Source: Lacrimispora sinapis (lineage in GTDB: Bacteria; Bacillota; Clostridia; Lachnospirales; Lachnospiraceae). From it: 64,000 nucleotides of DNA. The translations under genes and the position numbers were made by a program. A model generated the notes under the pieces. That model had not been told where the DNA came from. It ran no database searches and saw nothing but the letters and a program-made list of their open reading frames with translations. The stretch lies in assembly GCF_043633585.1 (NCBI RefSeq), contig NZ_CP141832.1, positions 2,914,001 through 2,978,000 on the forward strand, written 5' to 3'. This document shows positions 55,054-63,902 of this stretch, piece by piece (the first letter of the stretch is position 1; each line of letters begins with the position of its first letter).

Positions 55054-56689
55054 TATTGTCCCCTCCGTTCAACCATGTTTTCAGCAGTTGGGCTGATATC
55101 TCCGGATTCTGTTCCGCAAAGTCGCGGATGCTTTCACGCAGCTCTGCACCCCGGTCCACTTCCGGAACCACAATCTCGGGTTCTTCTTCCTTTACCTCCT
55201 CTGCCATCTCTTCCTCTTCCTTTATTTCATCCTCATCCTCTTCTTCCGTAATTTCAGGCAGAACAGGAACATCCTCCTGGCTGTCTTCAGCATCAGCAGC
55301 CATCGCTTTCTTCTTATTCCTGTGTCTTATTGCCAGAACAATGATCAATACAAGCAATAACAGGCCGGCTGCCGCCGCAATAAGAATCCACTGATTAATA
55401 AGAAGGCCGTTTACTCCTGTCTCAACCGGCGTATCCGGTTTTTTCGGTACTTCTACGGTATAGAACGGAGCCGCTACTGCTGTAATCTTTTCCGCTCTGT
55501 CCGCCTGCGCAATACCAGCGGCATTCCCCGCCAAATTACGAATATCATCCACTGTCAACGTGCCAAAATCAGCTCCATTCACCACAACAGAGACCGTGAG
55601 ATTCTCAAGACTGCCTGGATTCACCTGTCCCTGTTCTTTAATCTGATTCACAAGGAACTTTCTGTCCAGAGTGCTGGACCCATAGGAATTATCCGCACCT
55701 GTACCGGTCCCTGCTGCATTATATTCGGGAATGTCGGCATTTGCCTCTGACCCTGCTACGCCGGACGCAGTCTGTTTATCACCGGAAAACTCTCTGCCAA
55801 TGGATTCTTCTGAGATTATGCCTGTTTTATCGTTTTGGTCAATCTTATCCGGAGTGTTGTAAGTAATACTTTCACGGATCAGTTTATCCATATTGACCGT
55901 ACACTTGGCAGAAACCTTTACATTTCCGTTTCCATATACAGGCCCTAAAACATTCATGACCTTTGCAGCAATCTGGTCCTCAATTACCTTGGCGATCTCT
56001 TCACTGGCTTTCCCATTATCAATACCTTCATCCTCTGAATCAACAGAAACCTCACGGCCATTTCCGTCAAATACAGAAACATTATCAATTACCATTCCCG
56101 GAATGCTTCGGGAAATCAAAAGCTGAATGGACTTGGCCTGTTCCTCCGTGGGAGAGCCCCCATCCTTCATAACTACAACAGCCTGGGCACTCGCTTCCTT
56201 TGCACTGTCCTCAGACAGCGCATACTTAGAAGATTCTCCCAGGGCTATCGTAACATATGCTTCTTTTACTCCATCAAAAAGTTGAATCGTTGATCCAATT
56301 CTTGTCTCCAGATCGTAAAGTTTGAAGGTCTGGCGGTCAGAATCTGTGGTCATTAAATTAACATTGTTTTTAAATACATCGTATGTAAAACCGCTTTTTG
56401 GATATCCTTCTGAGACAAGTTTTGCTCTGGTGATATCCATTTGTTCTGCGGGAACCAGAATGTCTCCACCCTCATATTGATAGGAGACTCCGTCTTCCTG
56501 AAGTTTTCCTATGATCTGCTTTGCTTCCTCGCTGCCTACACTCGTAAACATTACTTCATAAGGCTTCTGCCTCATTGACAATGCTATGATTACCGCTCCG
56601 GCTACAACTAAAACACCTACAACACCAGCTAAAACGATCTTCTTTGTTCTGCTGTTAAGATTGCCTAATAATTCCTTGATTTTTTCCAT
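55043..56689 (-). CDS. fliF: Flagellar MS-ring protein FliF
   Basis: The 548-residue protein has an N-terminal membrane helix (about 18-38), ring-building domains (YEVMFTSVGSEEAKQIIGKL; RIGSTIQLFDGVKEAYVTIA), a variable linker, a second membrane helix (WILIAAAAGLLLLVLIIVLA) and an acidic cytoplasmic tail that binds FliG. It builds the MS ring, the first structure of the basal body. It follows fliE. Confidence 0.97.
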   Translation of the reverse strand: MEKIKELLGNLNSRTKKIVLAGVVGVLVVAGAVIIALSMRQKPYEVMFTSVGSEEAKQIIGKLQEDGVSYQYEGGDILVPAEQMDITRAKLVSEGYPKSGFTYDVFKNNVNLMTTDSDRQTFKLYDLETRIGSTIQLFDGVKEAYVTIALGESSKYALSEDSAKEASAQAVVVMKDGGSPTEEQAKSIQLLISRSIPGMVIDNVSVFDGNGREVSVDSEDEGIDNGKASEEIAKVIEDQIAAKVMNVLGPVYGNGNVKVSAKCTVNMDKLIRESITYNTPDKIDQNDKTGIISEESIGREFSGDKQTASGVAGSEANADIPEYNAAGTGTGADNSYGSSTLDRKFLVNQIKEQGQVNPGSLENLTVSVVVNGADFGTLTVDDIRNLAGNAAGIAQADRAEKITAVAAPFYTVEVPKKPDTPVETGVNGLLINQWILIAAAAGLLLLVLIIVLAIRHRNKKKAMAADAEDSQEDVPVLPEITEEEDEDEIKEEEEMAEEVKEEEPEIVVPEVDRGAELRESIRDFAEQNPEISAQLLKTWLNGGDNNGN

Positions 56690-56715
56690 CGCATTAGTCC
56701 GCCCCGTTATCCATC

Positions 56716-57027
56716 TTAAATATTAATTCTAATGATCTCATTATAAGACTCCAATGCTTTATTCCTAAGCACTGTCAAAAGATCTACCGATAACTGGGCT
56801 TTTGCTGCCGCTGCAGGCACCGTATGTGCATCATCAATCTGTCCAGTAGACAATAAATATTCCTGAGTTGCCAAATCTTTATCTGTATCTTTTACATTCT
56901 GAATTGCCTCTTTAAAAATATCCTGAAACATGGTGCTTCCGGTCTGTCCGGATGTTACCTTTTTGTCATTCCCTACATTTCCTATCGAATTGAGCGGCTT
57001 GATGGGTGTAATGAACATCTGTTCCAT
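56716..57027 (-). CDS. fliE: Hook-basal body protein FliE
   Basis: The 103-residue protein has a disordered N-terminus and the FliE C-terminal pattern (AAAKAQLSVDLLTVLRNKAL, ESYNEIIRI). It joins the rod to the MS ring and export gate. It follows flgB directly, because flgC is not in between. Confidence 0.93.
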   Translation of the reverse strand: MEQMFITPIKPLNSIGNVGNDKKVTSGQTGSTMFQDIFKEAIQNVKDTDKDLATQEYLLSTGQIDDAHTVPAAAAKAQLSVDLLTVLRNKALESYNEIIRINI

Positions 57028-57044
57028 ATTATGTACCTCCTGTT

Positions 57045-57425
57045 TTAACCTTTAATGATCGTTCTAAGTCTGCTTATATCGCTGTTTAAAGCACTCAGTT
57101 CATATTGGTACTGTAATGTAGTCCGGGCCAATTCTACATTCTCTACGTCCATATTGACGTTATTCCCATCCATCCTTGCAGATTCATCATTCGTATTCCG
57201 TATAAAGTGCCTGGAACTTCCTATGATATTGCTTATTTCCTTGGATGTACCTCTTCTCCCTGCCATCAGACGCTTGCGGAATTCATCTTCAAACGTTACA
57301 TATTGGGCTTTATACCCAGGGGTATCCCCATTGGCAATGTTGTTAAGGGTTATCTTTTGTTTCGACCACAGATAATCCAGAGTTTTCTCTGCCATGGAAA
57401 TATTGTTTCCAAATATTGAATTCAT
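57045..57425 (-). CDS. flgB: Flagellar basal-body rod protein FlgB
   Basis: ATG 57425 is chosen with GTGAGGAAC upstream; a GTG at 57446 opens the longer frame. The 126-residue protein has LDYLWSKQKITLNNIANGDT, PGYKAQYVTFEDEF and the C-terminal DVENVELARTTLQYQYELSA, which define FlgB. It is the first gene of the fla/che operon and a proximal rod subunit. Confidence 0.94.
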   Translation of the reverse strand: MNSIFGNNISMAEKTLDYLWSKQKITLNNIANGDTPGYKAQYVTFEDEFRKRLMAGRRGTSKEISNIIGSSRHFIRNTNDESARMDGNNVNMDVENVELARTTLQYQYELSALNSDISRLRTIIKG

Positions 57426-57556
57426 CGGATTGTTCCTCACTTTCACTTCTTTAAAAAACTTTTCCTTCGTATCAGACTGTCAAATATGTAAAATGTAGTT
57501 AAATTTCGACAACCTATTGCAAAATCATATTATTTTTGTAATTTTAAACTTACTTT

Positions 57557-57585
57557 ATTTTACATTTTATTACAAATATTGTCAA
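57557..57585 (-). promoter_or_regulatory. Main fla/che operon promoter (sigma-A type)
   Basis: The minus strand has TTGACA (57585-57580), exactly 17 bp of spacer, then TAAAAT (57562-57557). It gives a leader of about 125 nt before flgB. The AT-rich spacer and perfect -35 make it the best candidate for the start of the 26-kb operon. Confidence 0.7.
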
Positions 57586-58255
57586 GAAAGTTCTAGTATG
57601 CCAATATCCAAATACTGGTTATATTAGGACCTTCTATTTGGCAATTTGTATAATCTCTTAATTTTCAAAGTACAAACGGAAAATCTTTCCTGTAGTTTTC
57701 CTATTTCTTCTTCCATAATTAATGAATCTTTTTCTGGAGGTAAAAATATAAATATCATTTTTCCATTTACAAGCTTGGTTTGCTAAAGCAAACAAAAGTG
57801 ATTCATTTTTCAAAAATCTGGTTATATATTTCCAATTATTACCATTTCTATACATATATCGAAACCTGATTGTAAAATATTAAGTGATTTTAGTCGATTA
57901 ATGTCTTTTTATCAGGATCTTTACACAACCGTTTTTTGGTATAAAGTAAAAACCGTAAAATGAACTTTTTTATATTAAAAAAAAATTATATTTTTTCAAT
58001 TTTTTAATCTGTTCTGAAAACCGGTATTGCATATTTCTGCAACATTACAGAAACCATTTCCTGGTTTCATTTCCAATTGGTGTGTTTTAATCAAATTATG
58101 CTTCATATAATATAGCAATAAAGACATACCCCTTTAGTAACCTGTTAATTTATATCATTCAGGCATAATGAGAGATACTTGTCCCCAAAGGGCTTATCAA
58201 ACAGGAAACACCATCATTCTGATGATATTATTGTTATAGAATAAGAGGACTTAAA
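57586..58255. other. Intergenic region between the fla operon promoter and the glycosyltransferase
   Basis: The region is strongly AT-rich. A minus-strand open frame of 65 codons (57855-57658) lacks a good binding site and is probably not a gene. TAAA-N16-GTCGATTA (57873-57900, plus) is a weak sigma-28-like site, 355 bp before the glycosyltransferase. GAAACCA/TGGTTTC (about 58050-58070) is a small hairpin. No riboswitch class is recognised. Confidence 0.4.
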
Positions 58256-60070
58256 ATGAATACAGATACTTCAACCACAGGAACCATTGCTGCAGCAGAA
58301 GCAGAAGGGTTCTATAGAAAGGCAGTTAAACTCCAGAAATTTCTCATTCCCATTGCCCAGGAACTGAATATATCCTTATTTCATCAGCAAACAGATTACA
58401 GCAAGAGTCATTTAAAGATCATTTCCATCGTTCTGACTGAATTGGAACCCCTTTGTCTGGACCAGAAGGTGCTTGAACTGCCCATTTCTTACCGCGCCAT
58501 GCACACAAATATCAAGTGGACCATAAAAAAAATATCCGAGCTCATTGAATCGGGTCTGATCAGCGAAGCAGAAGACCTGACAGAGTTTCAGCTGGTGCCA
58601 TTTTTAATCGAATGGAAGGAGGATACTTACTTCTGGCTTTTGCTCTATCCTGATAAGAAGAAAATGGAACACTACTATAAATATGAATTTATTCCAAACC
58701 ATAGAAACACATACGAAAACCGGGGAGAAAAATATCTGGTTTCTATATTAATTCCGGTCTATAATAAACTGGAGTATACAAAGAAGTGCTTAGAAAGTCT
58801 TTACAGAAACACGGACCTGTCAAAAAACTCCTGCGAGCTGATCCTTCTTAACGACGGTTCTACCGACGGGACAGAGGATTATTTCAGGGAACTGGGCGTA
58901 CGCAAGGTGCTGACATTGAAAGAGAATGTAAAAGCTATGATCTTTTCCCTGATGTTTCGGGTGAGCGAAGGAAAATATGCTGTTTTTGTTAATAATGACA
59001 CCATTCTAACAAGTCTCTGGCTGGATAATTTGCTGACCTGTATTCAGTCCGATCCGGACATTATATCCGTTGCTCCCAGCACTCCAAACACCAGCAACCG
59101 CCAGGGCATGGTGGCGGATTTCACTCCGGAAAATGCGGAGGAAACAGCAAAAAAGCATAATACTCCATGCCCCTACTTATGGGAAGAACGCTGCCGGCTT
59201 ATGCCTGTTATTGCGCTTTACGATGTGGATAAGGTAAATACCATCGGGTTCGCTGACCGGTATTTTTATACTATGGAATTCTGGGATGATGATTTCAGTC
59301 TCCGTGCCAGAAGAGCCGGTTACAAACAGATTCTATGCAAGGACACCTGGTGCTATCACTTTGGCAGCGTTTCGGGGCGGGAATACCAGTTAAAAAACCG
59401 GACTCTGCAAAACGGCAGAATTCTATTCATGCAGAAACACGGCGTCGATCCATGGGGCAATAACTTCTGCTATGATCCTTACCTGCTGAACCATCTGGAG
59501 ACTACCTTTAAAGACCAGCCTGTGGATGTTCCCATTCTTGGAATTGATCCCGGTTACGGGGCTGATGTGATACAGTTAAAGACGCTTTTAAAGAGACTGG
59601 GGAAAAACATCTCCTTTTCCTTTGCAATCAGTGACCCGAGATTAAAAGATGATATAAAACCATTAAAGGGCGTGACCTCTGTTTCCGAATCGGTCTTAGA
59701 TCTGCACAGCCATATTCCGGAAGGAAGCTACCAGTATATTATAATAGGAAGAGAATTATCTGTTTATCCAAATTTTGCAGAGCTTTTAAAGGAATGTGCC
59801 TCACGGCTGAGAACCGGAGGAGTGCTGGCATTTTATGTGAACAATCCCTATTCTCTGGTTGTCAAAAAAGAACTGGAGGAAGAAAGGCTCTTAAACGGAA
59901 AACATTCGGTCACTCTGATTCCTGTCACAGAACCCATTTCCATTTTAGAGGGGTTTGGGATAAAGACCCGCTTAAATGCCATTCTGGAACCCAATCCTCC
60001 GGCTGAACTGAACAAAAACCGGACCGAACATTTAAACCGGTATTTGATCATTGCAGAAAAACCAGAATAA
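58256..60070 (+). CDS. GT2 glycosyltransferase fused to a methyltransferase-like domain
   Basis: The 604-residue protein has a helical N-terminal domain (1-155), a family-2 glycosyltransferase domain (about 159-400) with LVSILIPVYNKLEY, LLNDGSTDGTEDYF (D200) and VNNDT as the metal motif, and a C-terminal domain (about 420-600). The last has a Rossmann start (DVPILGIDPGYGADVIQLK) and RLRTGGVLAFYVNNPYSLV, typical of a SAM-methyltransferase fold. Next to flagellar genes, such proteins glycosylate flagellin on the cell surface or in the cytoplasm; that role is inferred. The start ATG 58256 is after AAGAGGACTTAAA. Confidence 0.8.
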   Translation: MNTDTSTTGTIAAAEAEGFYRKAVKLQKFLIPIAQELNISLFHQQTDYSKSHLKIISIVLTELEPLCLDQKVLELPISYRAMHTNIKWTIKKISELIESGLISEAEDLTEFQLVPFLIEWKEDTYFWLLLYPDKKKMEHYYKYEFIPNHRNTYENRGEKYLVSILIPVYNKLEYTKKCLESLYRNTDLSKNSCELILLNDGSTDGTEDYFRELGVRKVLTLKENVKAMIFSLMFRVSEGKYAVFVNNDTILTSLWLDNLLTCIQSDPDIISVAPSTPNTSNRQGMVADFTPENAEETAKKHNTPCPYLWEERCRLMPVIALYDVDKVNTIGFADRYFYTMEFWDDDFSLRARRAGYKQILCKDTWCYHFGSVSGREYQLKNRTLQNGRILFMQKHGVDPWGNNFCYDPYLLNHLETTFKDQPVDVPILGIDPGYGADVIQLKTLLKRLGKNISFSFAISDPRLKDDIKPLKGVTSVSESVLDLHSHIPEGSYQYIIIGRELSVYPNFAELLKECASRLRTGGVLAFYVNNPYSLVVKKELEEERLLNGKHSVTLIPVTEPISILEGFGIKTRLNAILEPNPPAELNKNRTEHLNRYLIIAEKPE

Positions 60071-60080
60071 AGATATACAA

Positions 60081-60125
60081 AAAATGCGTCTTGAAACAGC
60101 TTAAAAGCTATTTAAGACGCATTTT
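60081..60125. terminator. Bidirectional terminator, glycosyltransferase / yjfB
   Basis: AAAATGCGTCTT and AAGACGCATTTT are the arms of a 12-bp stem with additional AGCTT/AGCTA-type pairing inside. It lies 11 bp after the glycosyltransferase stop and 18 bp after the yjfB stop on the other strand. Confidence 0.8.
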
Positions 60126-60142
60126 CATGTGGTTGACAGATC

Positions 60143-60334
60143 TTATGCTTTTACATCAATTATGTGTCCCACACCGCTTCCGGGAAGCTGAGCAGATGCT
60201 GTCTGGCTCATCATGTCAAGCAGTCCTGCAGCCTGCTGTTCCTGATAATCCATGGCTTTCTTTGCGACACTAAGACTTGCGCTTTGCTGTAATCTGGCGG
60301 TACTCATCTCCATACTGACTGCTGCAATATCCAT
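60143..60334 (-). CDS. yjfB: YjfB-family putative motility protein
   Basis: ATG 60334 follows GAAGGGAG; the longer frame begins at a GTG. The 63-residue protein matches the YjfB family (MDIAAVSMEMSTARLQQSAS, VAKKAMDYQEQQAAGLLDMM). B. subtilis yjfB belongs to the SigD regulon. The function is unknown. A sigma-28-like element precedes it here. Confidence 0.85.
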   Translation of the reverse strand: MDIAAVSMEMSTARLQQSASLSVAKKAMDYQEQQAAGLLDMMSQTASAQLPGSGVGHIIDVKA

Positions 60335-60392
60335 AGGTTCTCCCTTCACGAATCTGCACTTTCGGTAATTCCAAACATTGGCTACATGGTAA

Positions 60393-60420
60393 CTATCGGC
60401 TTATGGGAATCCCATGATAA
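60393..60420 (-). promoter_or_regulatory. Candidate sigma-28 promoter for yjfB
   Basis: The minus strand reads TTAT (60420-60417), 16 bp, then GCCGATAG (60400-60393), seven of eight matches to the sigma-28 -10. The spacer contains the palindrome ATGGGATTCCCAT (60415-60403). Confidence 0.55.
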
Positions 60421-60436
60421 GAGTAGATTCGTAAAA

Positions 60437-61972
60437 TTAAGTTTCCCTGTAACACTCCAGAGTAAACCAGAATTCCACTCCGCCTACCACGTTGCGGACG
60501 CCGCAGGATTGCCTGTGGGAATCCATGATTGCCTTTACGATAGAGAGTCCGATGCCGCTGCCTCCGTATTCCCTGGTATGGGCTTTATCCACTTTAAAGA
60601 ATTTGGTCCATAATTTTGATAAATCCTCCTCTGGTATGCTTTGTCCCGTATTGAACACCGTTACCAGGGCTTTTTCCCCATTTTCCTCCGCAGTGATGAC
60701 GATGTTACGTTCTCCGGACAAATGATTGAGGGCATTATTTAAATAGTTGGTGATGACTTCTTCAATTTTAAATTCATCGGCGTAAACAAAAATGGGACCG
60801 GAATCCTCCAGTTTTACAGTGGCCTCCTTATGCTGAATCAAAATTCCCGCCGAACTAATCACACCACGGATCAGCTCTGTTAAATCAAACCGTTCCAGCT
60901 GCAGGCTGTCATTGCCAAATTCAAGGGCTGTAAGATTCAGGAGCTGGCGAACCATTTTATTCATCTTATTGGCTTCATCCATAATGACTTCGCAGTAATA
61001 ATCCCTGCTTTCCGGGTCTTCGGCCATTCCTTCCGTCAGCCCCTCTGCATATCCCTGGATCAGGGCGATGGGAGTTTTCAGTTCATGGGATACATTGGCA
61101 ATGAAATCCTTCCGCATCTCGTCAATTTTCACTTTTTCTTCTATGTCCTTTTGCAGCTCCTCATTAGCTGCCCGCAGTTTTCCAATGGTATCTTTTAACC
61201 GGTCGGCCAGCTTATTCATGCTGTTTCCCAGCACACCGATCTCGTCTTCCTCTGTTCCATTGTATTTCACATCAAAGTCAAGATCAGACATCTTTTCCGA
61301 TAAGTTAGCAAGGGTGAGAATGGGGGAAGTGATCCTTTTGGTTGTCAGGTAAATAATAATACTTCCTATTAGAAGTGCCACAATCCCCACATAAGCCAGG
61401 AACCGGTTGGAAAGGGAAACACTTTCCCGGATGCTGGCAAGCGGAATGGACAGGAGAAAAATGGTTTTATTGTCCGAAAAATACCCCCAGCTTTCCAGAT
61501 AATAAGAATCGGAGCGGTGGTCATACGTCTTTTGGATCACATAATTATCATGCTTCTTTAAGACACTGGCATCGGGCATATCCTTTCCAAAGATGTAGTC
61601 CTCCACCTTGTTTTTTAAAAACTGCCGGTCACCGCTGGTTGACATAAGTGCCTCATCCGTGGTGCTGTCGATGAGGACCAGCATTAAGTTATATTTCTCC
61701 CCCATGGTGCGGAACAGCTTCTGGGCAGGACCTTCATTTTTATAGTCCTGATCATAGGTAGCTTTATAATAATCAATGATCCCTTTGCCGCTTTTATTGG
61801 CCTGTGCCACCATGTTGTCGATCTCCGTGTAGGCTTTTTCCAGAATATGCACCTTATCACTGGTATAAAAACGTTCCAGGAACCAGCTGTTGGCACACCA
61901 GGTAGAAAGAAGCATAAATGCCATCAGGCCCACAAAGATGATGGCGTAACGCACTTTAATGGAATGTTTCAT
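60437..61972 (-). CDS. Membrane sensor histidine kinase
   Basis: The 511-residue protein has two membrane helices (about 8-27 and 188-210) around an extracellular sensor of about 160 residues. HAMP (about 212-265), HisKA with the phosphorylated histidine in NVSHELKTPIALIQGYAEG (H296) and HATPase with the G-box REYGGSGIGLSIVKAIMDSH follow. It phosphorylates the response regulator encoded before it; their ATGA-type overlap of 4 bp couples them. The stimulus is unknown. A glycosyltransferase and yjfB are nearby, but no link is shown. Confidence 0.93.
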   Translation of the reverse strand: MKHSIKVRYAIIFVGLMAFMLLSTWCANSWFLERFYTSDKVHILEKAYTEIDNMVAQANKSGKGIIDYYKATYDQDYKNEGPAQKLFRTMGEKYNLMLVLIDSTTDEALMSTSGDRQFLKNKVEDYIFGKDMPDASVLKKHDNYVIQKTYDHRSDSYYLESWGYFSDNKTIFLLSIPLASIRESVSLSNRFLAYVGIVALLIGSIIIYLTTKRITSPILTLANLSEKMSDLDFDVKYNGTEEDEIGVLGNSMNKLADRLKDTIGKLRAANEELQKDIEEKVKIDEMRKDFIANVSHELKTPIALIQGYAEGLTEGMAEDPESRDYYCEVIMDEANKMNKMVRQLLNLTALEFGNDSLQLERFDLTELIRGVISSAGILIQHKEATVKLEDSGPIFVYADEFKIEEVITNYLNNALNHLSGERNIVITAEENGEKALVTVFNTGQSIPEEDLSKLWTKFFKVDKAHTREYGGSGIGLSIVKAIMDSHRQSCGVRNVVGGVEFWFTLECYRET

Positions 61973-62646
61973 TGATTCACCTCAAATTTATATCCCATTC
62001 CCCATATGGTTTTGATATAATCTCCTTTGTCTCCCATCTTGCTTCTCAGCTTTTTCACATGGGTATCTATGGTTCTGGCATCTCCGAAATAATCGTAATT
62101 CCATACATTATTTAAAATCTTTTCCCTGGACAGGGCAATTCCCTGATTTTCCAGAAAATAAGCGAGCAGTTCAAATTCCTTATAGCTCAATTCAATGTTT
62201 TTCCCGTCAATGGTTACCTGATGGGCGGCCTTGTCAATGCAGATTCCTCCAATCTCCACTTCATCTGCAGGCACTGCATTGCTTCTTCTTAAAATGGCTT
62301 CCACCCTGGCTACCAGAATTTTGGGACTGAAGGGCTTTGAAATATATTCATCCACGCCCAGATCAAAACCCTGTAATTCATCCCGTTCTTCTCCTCTTGC
62401 CGTCAGCATGATGATGGGAACCTGGGAATATTTGCGGATGGTTTTCAGTGTCTCCCAGCCATCCATCTTGGGCATCATTACATCAAGAATAATGAGTACA
62501 ATGTCTTTCTGCTCAAAGAACACATCCACCGCTTCTTCTCCATTGGACGCCTCAGCCACAGTAAAGCCCTTTACGCTCAAAAAATCCTTAACCAGTTTTC
62601 TCATCCTTGCTTCGTCATCGACCACTAATATCTTTAACTGTTCCAT
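61969..62646 (-). CDS. OmpR/PhoB-family response regulator
   Basis: The 225-residue protein has a receiver domain (VVDDEARMRKL, phospho-acceptor D55 in LIILDVMMPKMDG, lysine in YISKPFSP) and a winged-helix DNA-binding domain (about 130-225; LSYKEFELLAYFLENQGIAL, ILNNVWNYDYFGDARTIDTH). It is transcribed just before the histidine kinase. CAGGAGGTTGCA precedes its ATG. Target genes are not known. Confidence 0.94.
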   Translation of the reverse strand: MEQLKILVVDDEARMRKLVKDFLSVKGFTVAEASNGEEAVDVFFEQKDIVLIILDVMMPKMDGWETLKTIRKYSQVPIIMLTARGEERDELQGFDLGVDEYISKPFSPKILVARVEAILRRSNAVPADEVEIGGICIDKAAHQVTIDGKNIELSYKEFELLAYFLENQGIALSREKILNNVWNYDYFGDARTIDTHVKKLRSKMGDKGDYIKTIWGMGYKFEVNQ

Positions 62647-62818
62647 TGCAACCTCCTGAAATCAGATCTCTTTCTCTCCGTGTATTTCTGAGACATATTG
62701 TAACAAATGATCCCGGGAATTTCTACATTTTCACAGAGATTTCACATGATTTGAATAGAAATAACTGTCCATAAGAGAATACCCTTAATGATCCGACACT
62801 ATTCCGTTTTCTGGCAGC

Positions 62819-62851
62819 AAAAAGCAGATACATCCCGTAGAATGTATCTGC
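62819..62851 (-). terminator. Terminator of kduI
   Basis: GCAGATACAT (62824-62833) pairs with ATGTATCTGC (62842-62851). On the minus strand it is followed by TTTTT. It lies 14 bp after the kduI stop. Confidence 0.85.
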
Positions 62852-62864
62852 CGCAAAGAAAAAA

Positions 62865-63707
62865 CTATCTTAATTCAGTTGTAGGAATGGTATCCATATC
62901 ATCGAATGCCTGGTTCTCACCGCCCATGGCCCAGATGAAGGTGTAATTGCTGGTGCCGGCACCGGAGTGAATGCTCCAGGAGGGACTGATCACAGCCTGC
63001 TCATTCTGCATAACGATGTGTCTTGTCTCATTGCCTTCGCCCATCATATGGAATACCACATTGTTTTCTGGAATCTCGAAGTACATATAGATTTCCATAC
63101 GTCTCTCATGGGTATGAGACGGCATGGTGTTCCATACGCTGCCTGGGTCTAAAACAGTCATACCCATGGAAAGCTGGCAGGTCTCCAGTACATCCGGATG
63201 AATGAACTGGTTGATGACACGTTTGTTGGAGGTCTCCATGGCGCCAAGAGGTTTCTTTGCTGCCTTTTCAATCGGAATAAAGGTCGTCTTGCAAGCCTTG
63301 TGTGCAGGAGCACTTACCATATAGAACTTTGCAGGATTTGCCGCATCTGCACTTGAAAAGGTAACTTCCCTGGTCCCTTTGGTGATGTATAAGCAGTCTT
63401 TATATCCCATCTTAAACTCTTCCCCATCTGCTACAATGGTTCCTGCTCCACCGATATTGAAAATACCGATCTCGCGTCTCTCAAGGAAATAGCCTGTACC
63501 AAAATTTTTCCAAATATCAATACCCTTGTCGATGGAAACAGTCTCTGTTGTCGGCATGCAGCCCAGGGTAACCATACGGTCTACATGGGAGTAAACAGCA
63601 ACCACTTCATTGGCAACGTATAAATTTTCAATTAAAAACTCTTTTCTGGTTTCTTCTGTTGTATAACGTTTAAAATCTTTCTGATTTGCTGAATAACGGA
63701 TATCCAT
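62865..63707 (-). CDS. kduI: 4-deoxy-L-threo-5-hexosulose-uronate ketol-isomerase KduI
   Basis: The 280-residue protein has the KduI cupin pattern: MDIRYSANQKDFKRYTTEE, YFLERREIGIFNIGGAG, MPSHTHERRMEIYMYFEIPE (metal-binding HTHxxxxE) and SPSWSIHSGAGTSNYTFIW. It isomerises 5-dehydro-4-deoxy-D-glucuronate to 3-deoxy-D-glycero-2,5-hexodiulosonate in the breakdown of pectin or glycosaminoglycans. It stands alone here, outside the flagellar set. AAGGAGGGTT precedes the ATG. Confidence 0.96.
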   Translation of the reverse strand: MDIRYSANQKDFKRYTTEETRKEFLIENLYVANEVVAVYSHVDRMVTLGCMPTTETVSIDKGIDIWKNFGTGYFLERREIGIFNIGGAGTIVADGEEFKMGYKDCLYITKGTREVTFSSADAANPAKFYMVSAPAHKACKTTFIPIEKAAKKPLGAMETSNKRVINQFIHPDVLETCQLSMGMTVLDPGSVWNTMPSHTHERRMEIYMYFEIPENNVVFHMMGEGNETRHIVMQNEQAVISPSWSIHSGAGTSNYTFIWAMGGENQAFDDMDTIPTTELR

Positions 63708-63826
63708 TTATTAAAACCCTCCTTCTTTTTATATAGAAATAACTGACCACTCCCATGGTATCACATGCAAGTTTTTTATTCAACAGCTTCTTAGATTTAT
63801 TGTGAAAAAAGTACAAAATGATGCAG

Positions 63827-63853
63827 AAAAGCCAGCGTTTTTTCGACGCTGGC
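63827..63853 (-). terminator. Terminator of the chemoreceptor gene
   Basis: GCCAGCGT and ACGCTGGC arms (63831-63853) form a stem with a short loop. On the minus strand it is followed by TTTTCTG. It lies 50 bp past the chemoreceptor stop. Confidence 0.8.
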
Positions 63854-63902
63854 TCCCTATAATCGTATGTATTGTTTGAATTAATTCAGTTTTTCAAAAA
63901 TT

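Noticed and set aside
57426..57660. c-di-GMP (GEMM) riboswitch in the fla operon leader
   Set aside because: No match to the conserved GEMM core elements could be seen on either strand.
57658..57855. Possible 65-residue gene on the minus strand upstream of flgB
   Set aside because: There is no convincing Shine-Dalgarno, the composition is like the surrounding AT-rich sequence and no family is recognised. I mention it only as part of the intergenic region.
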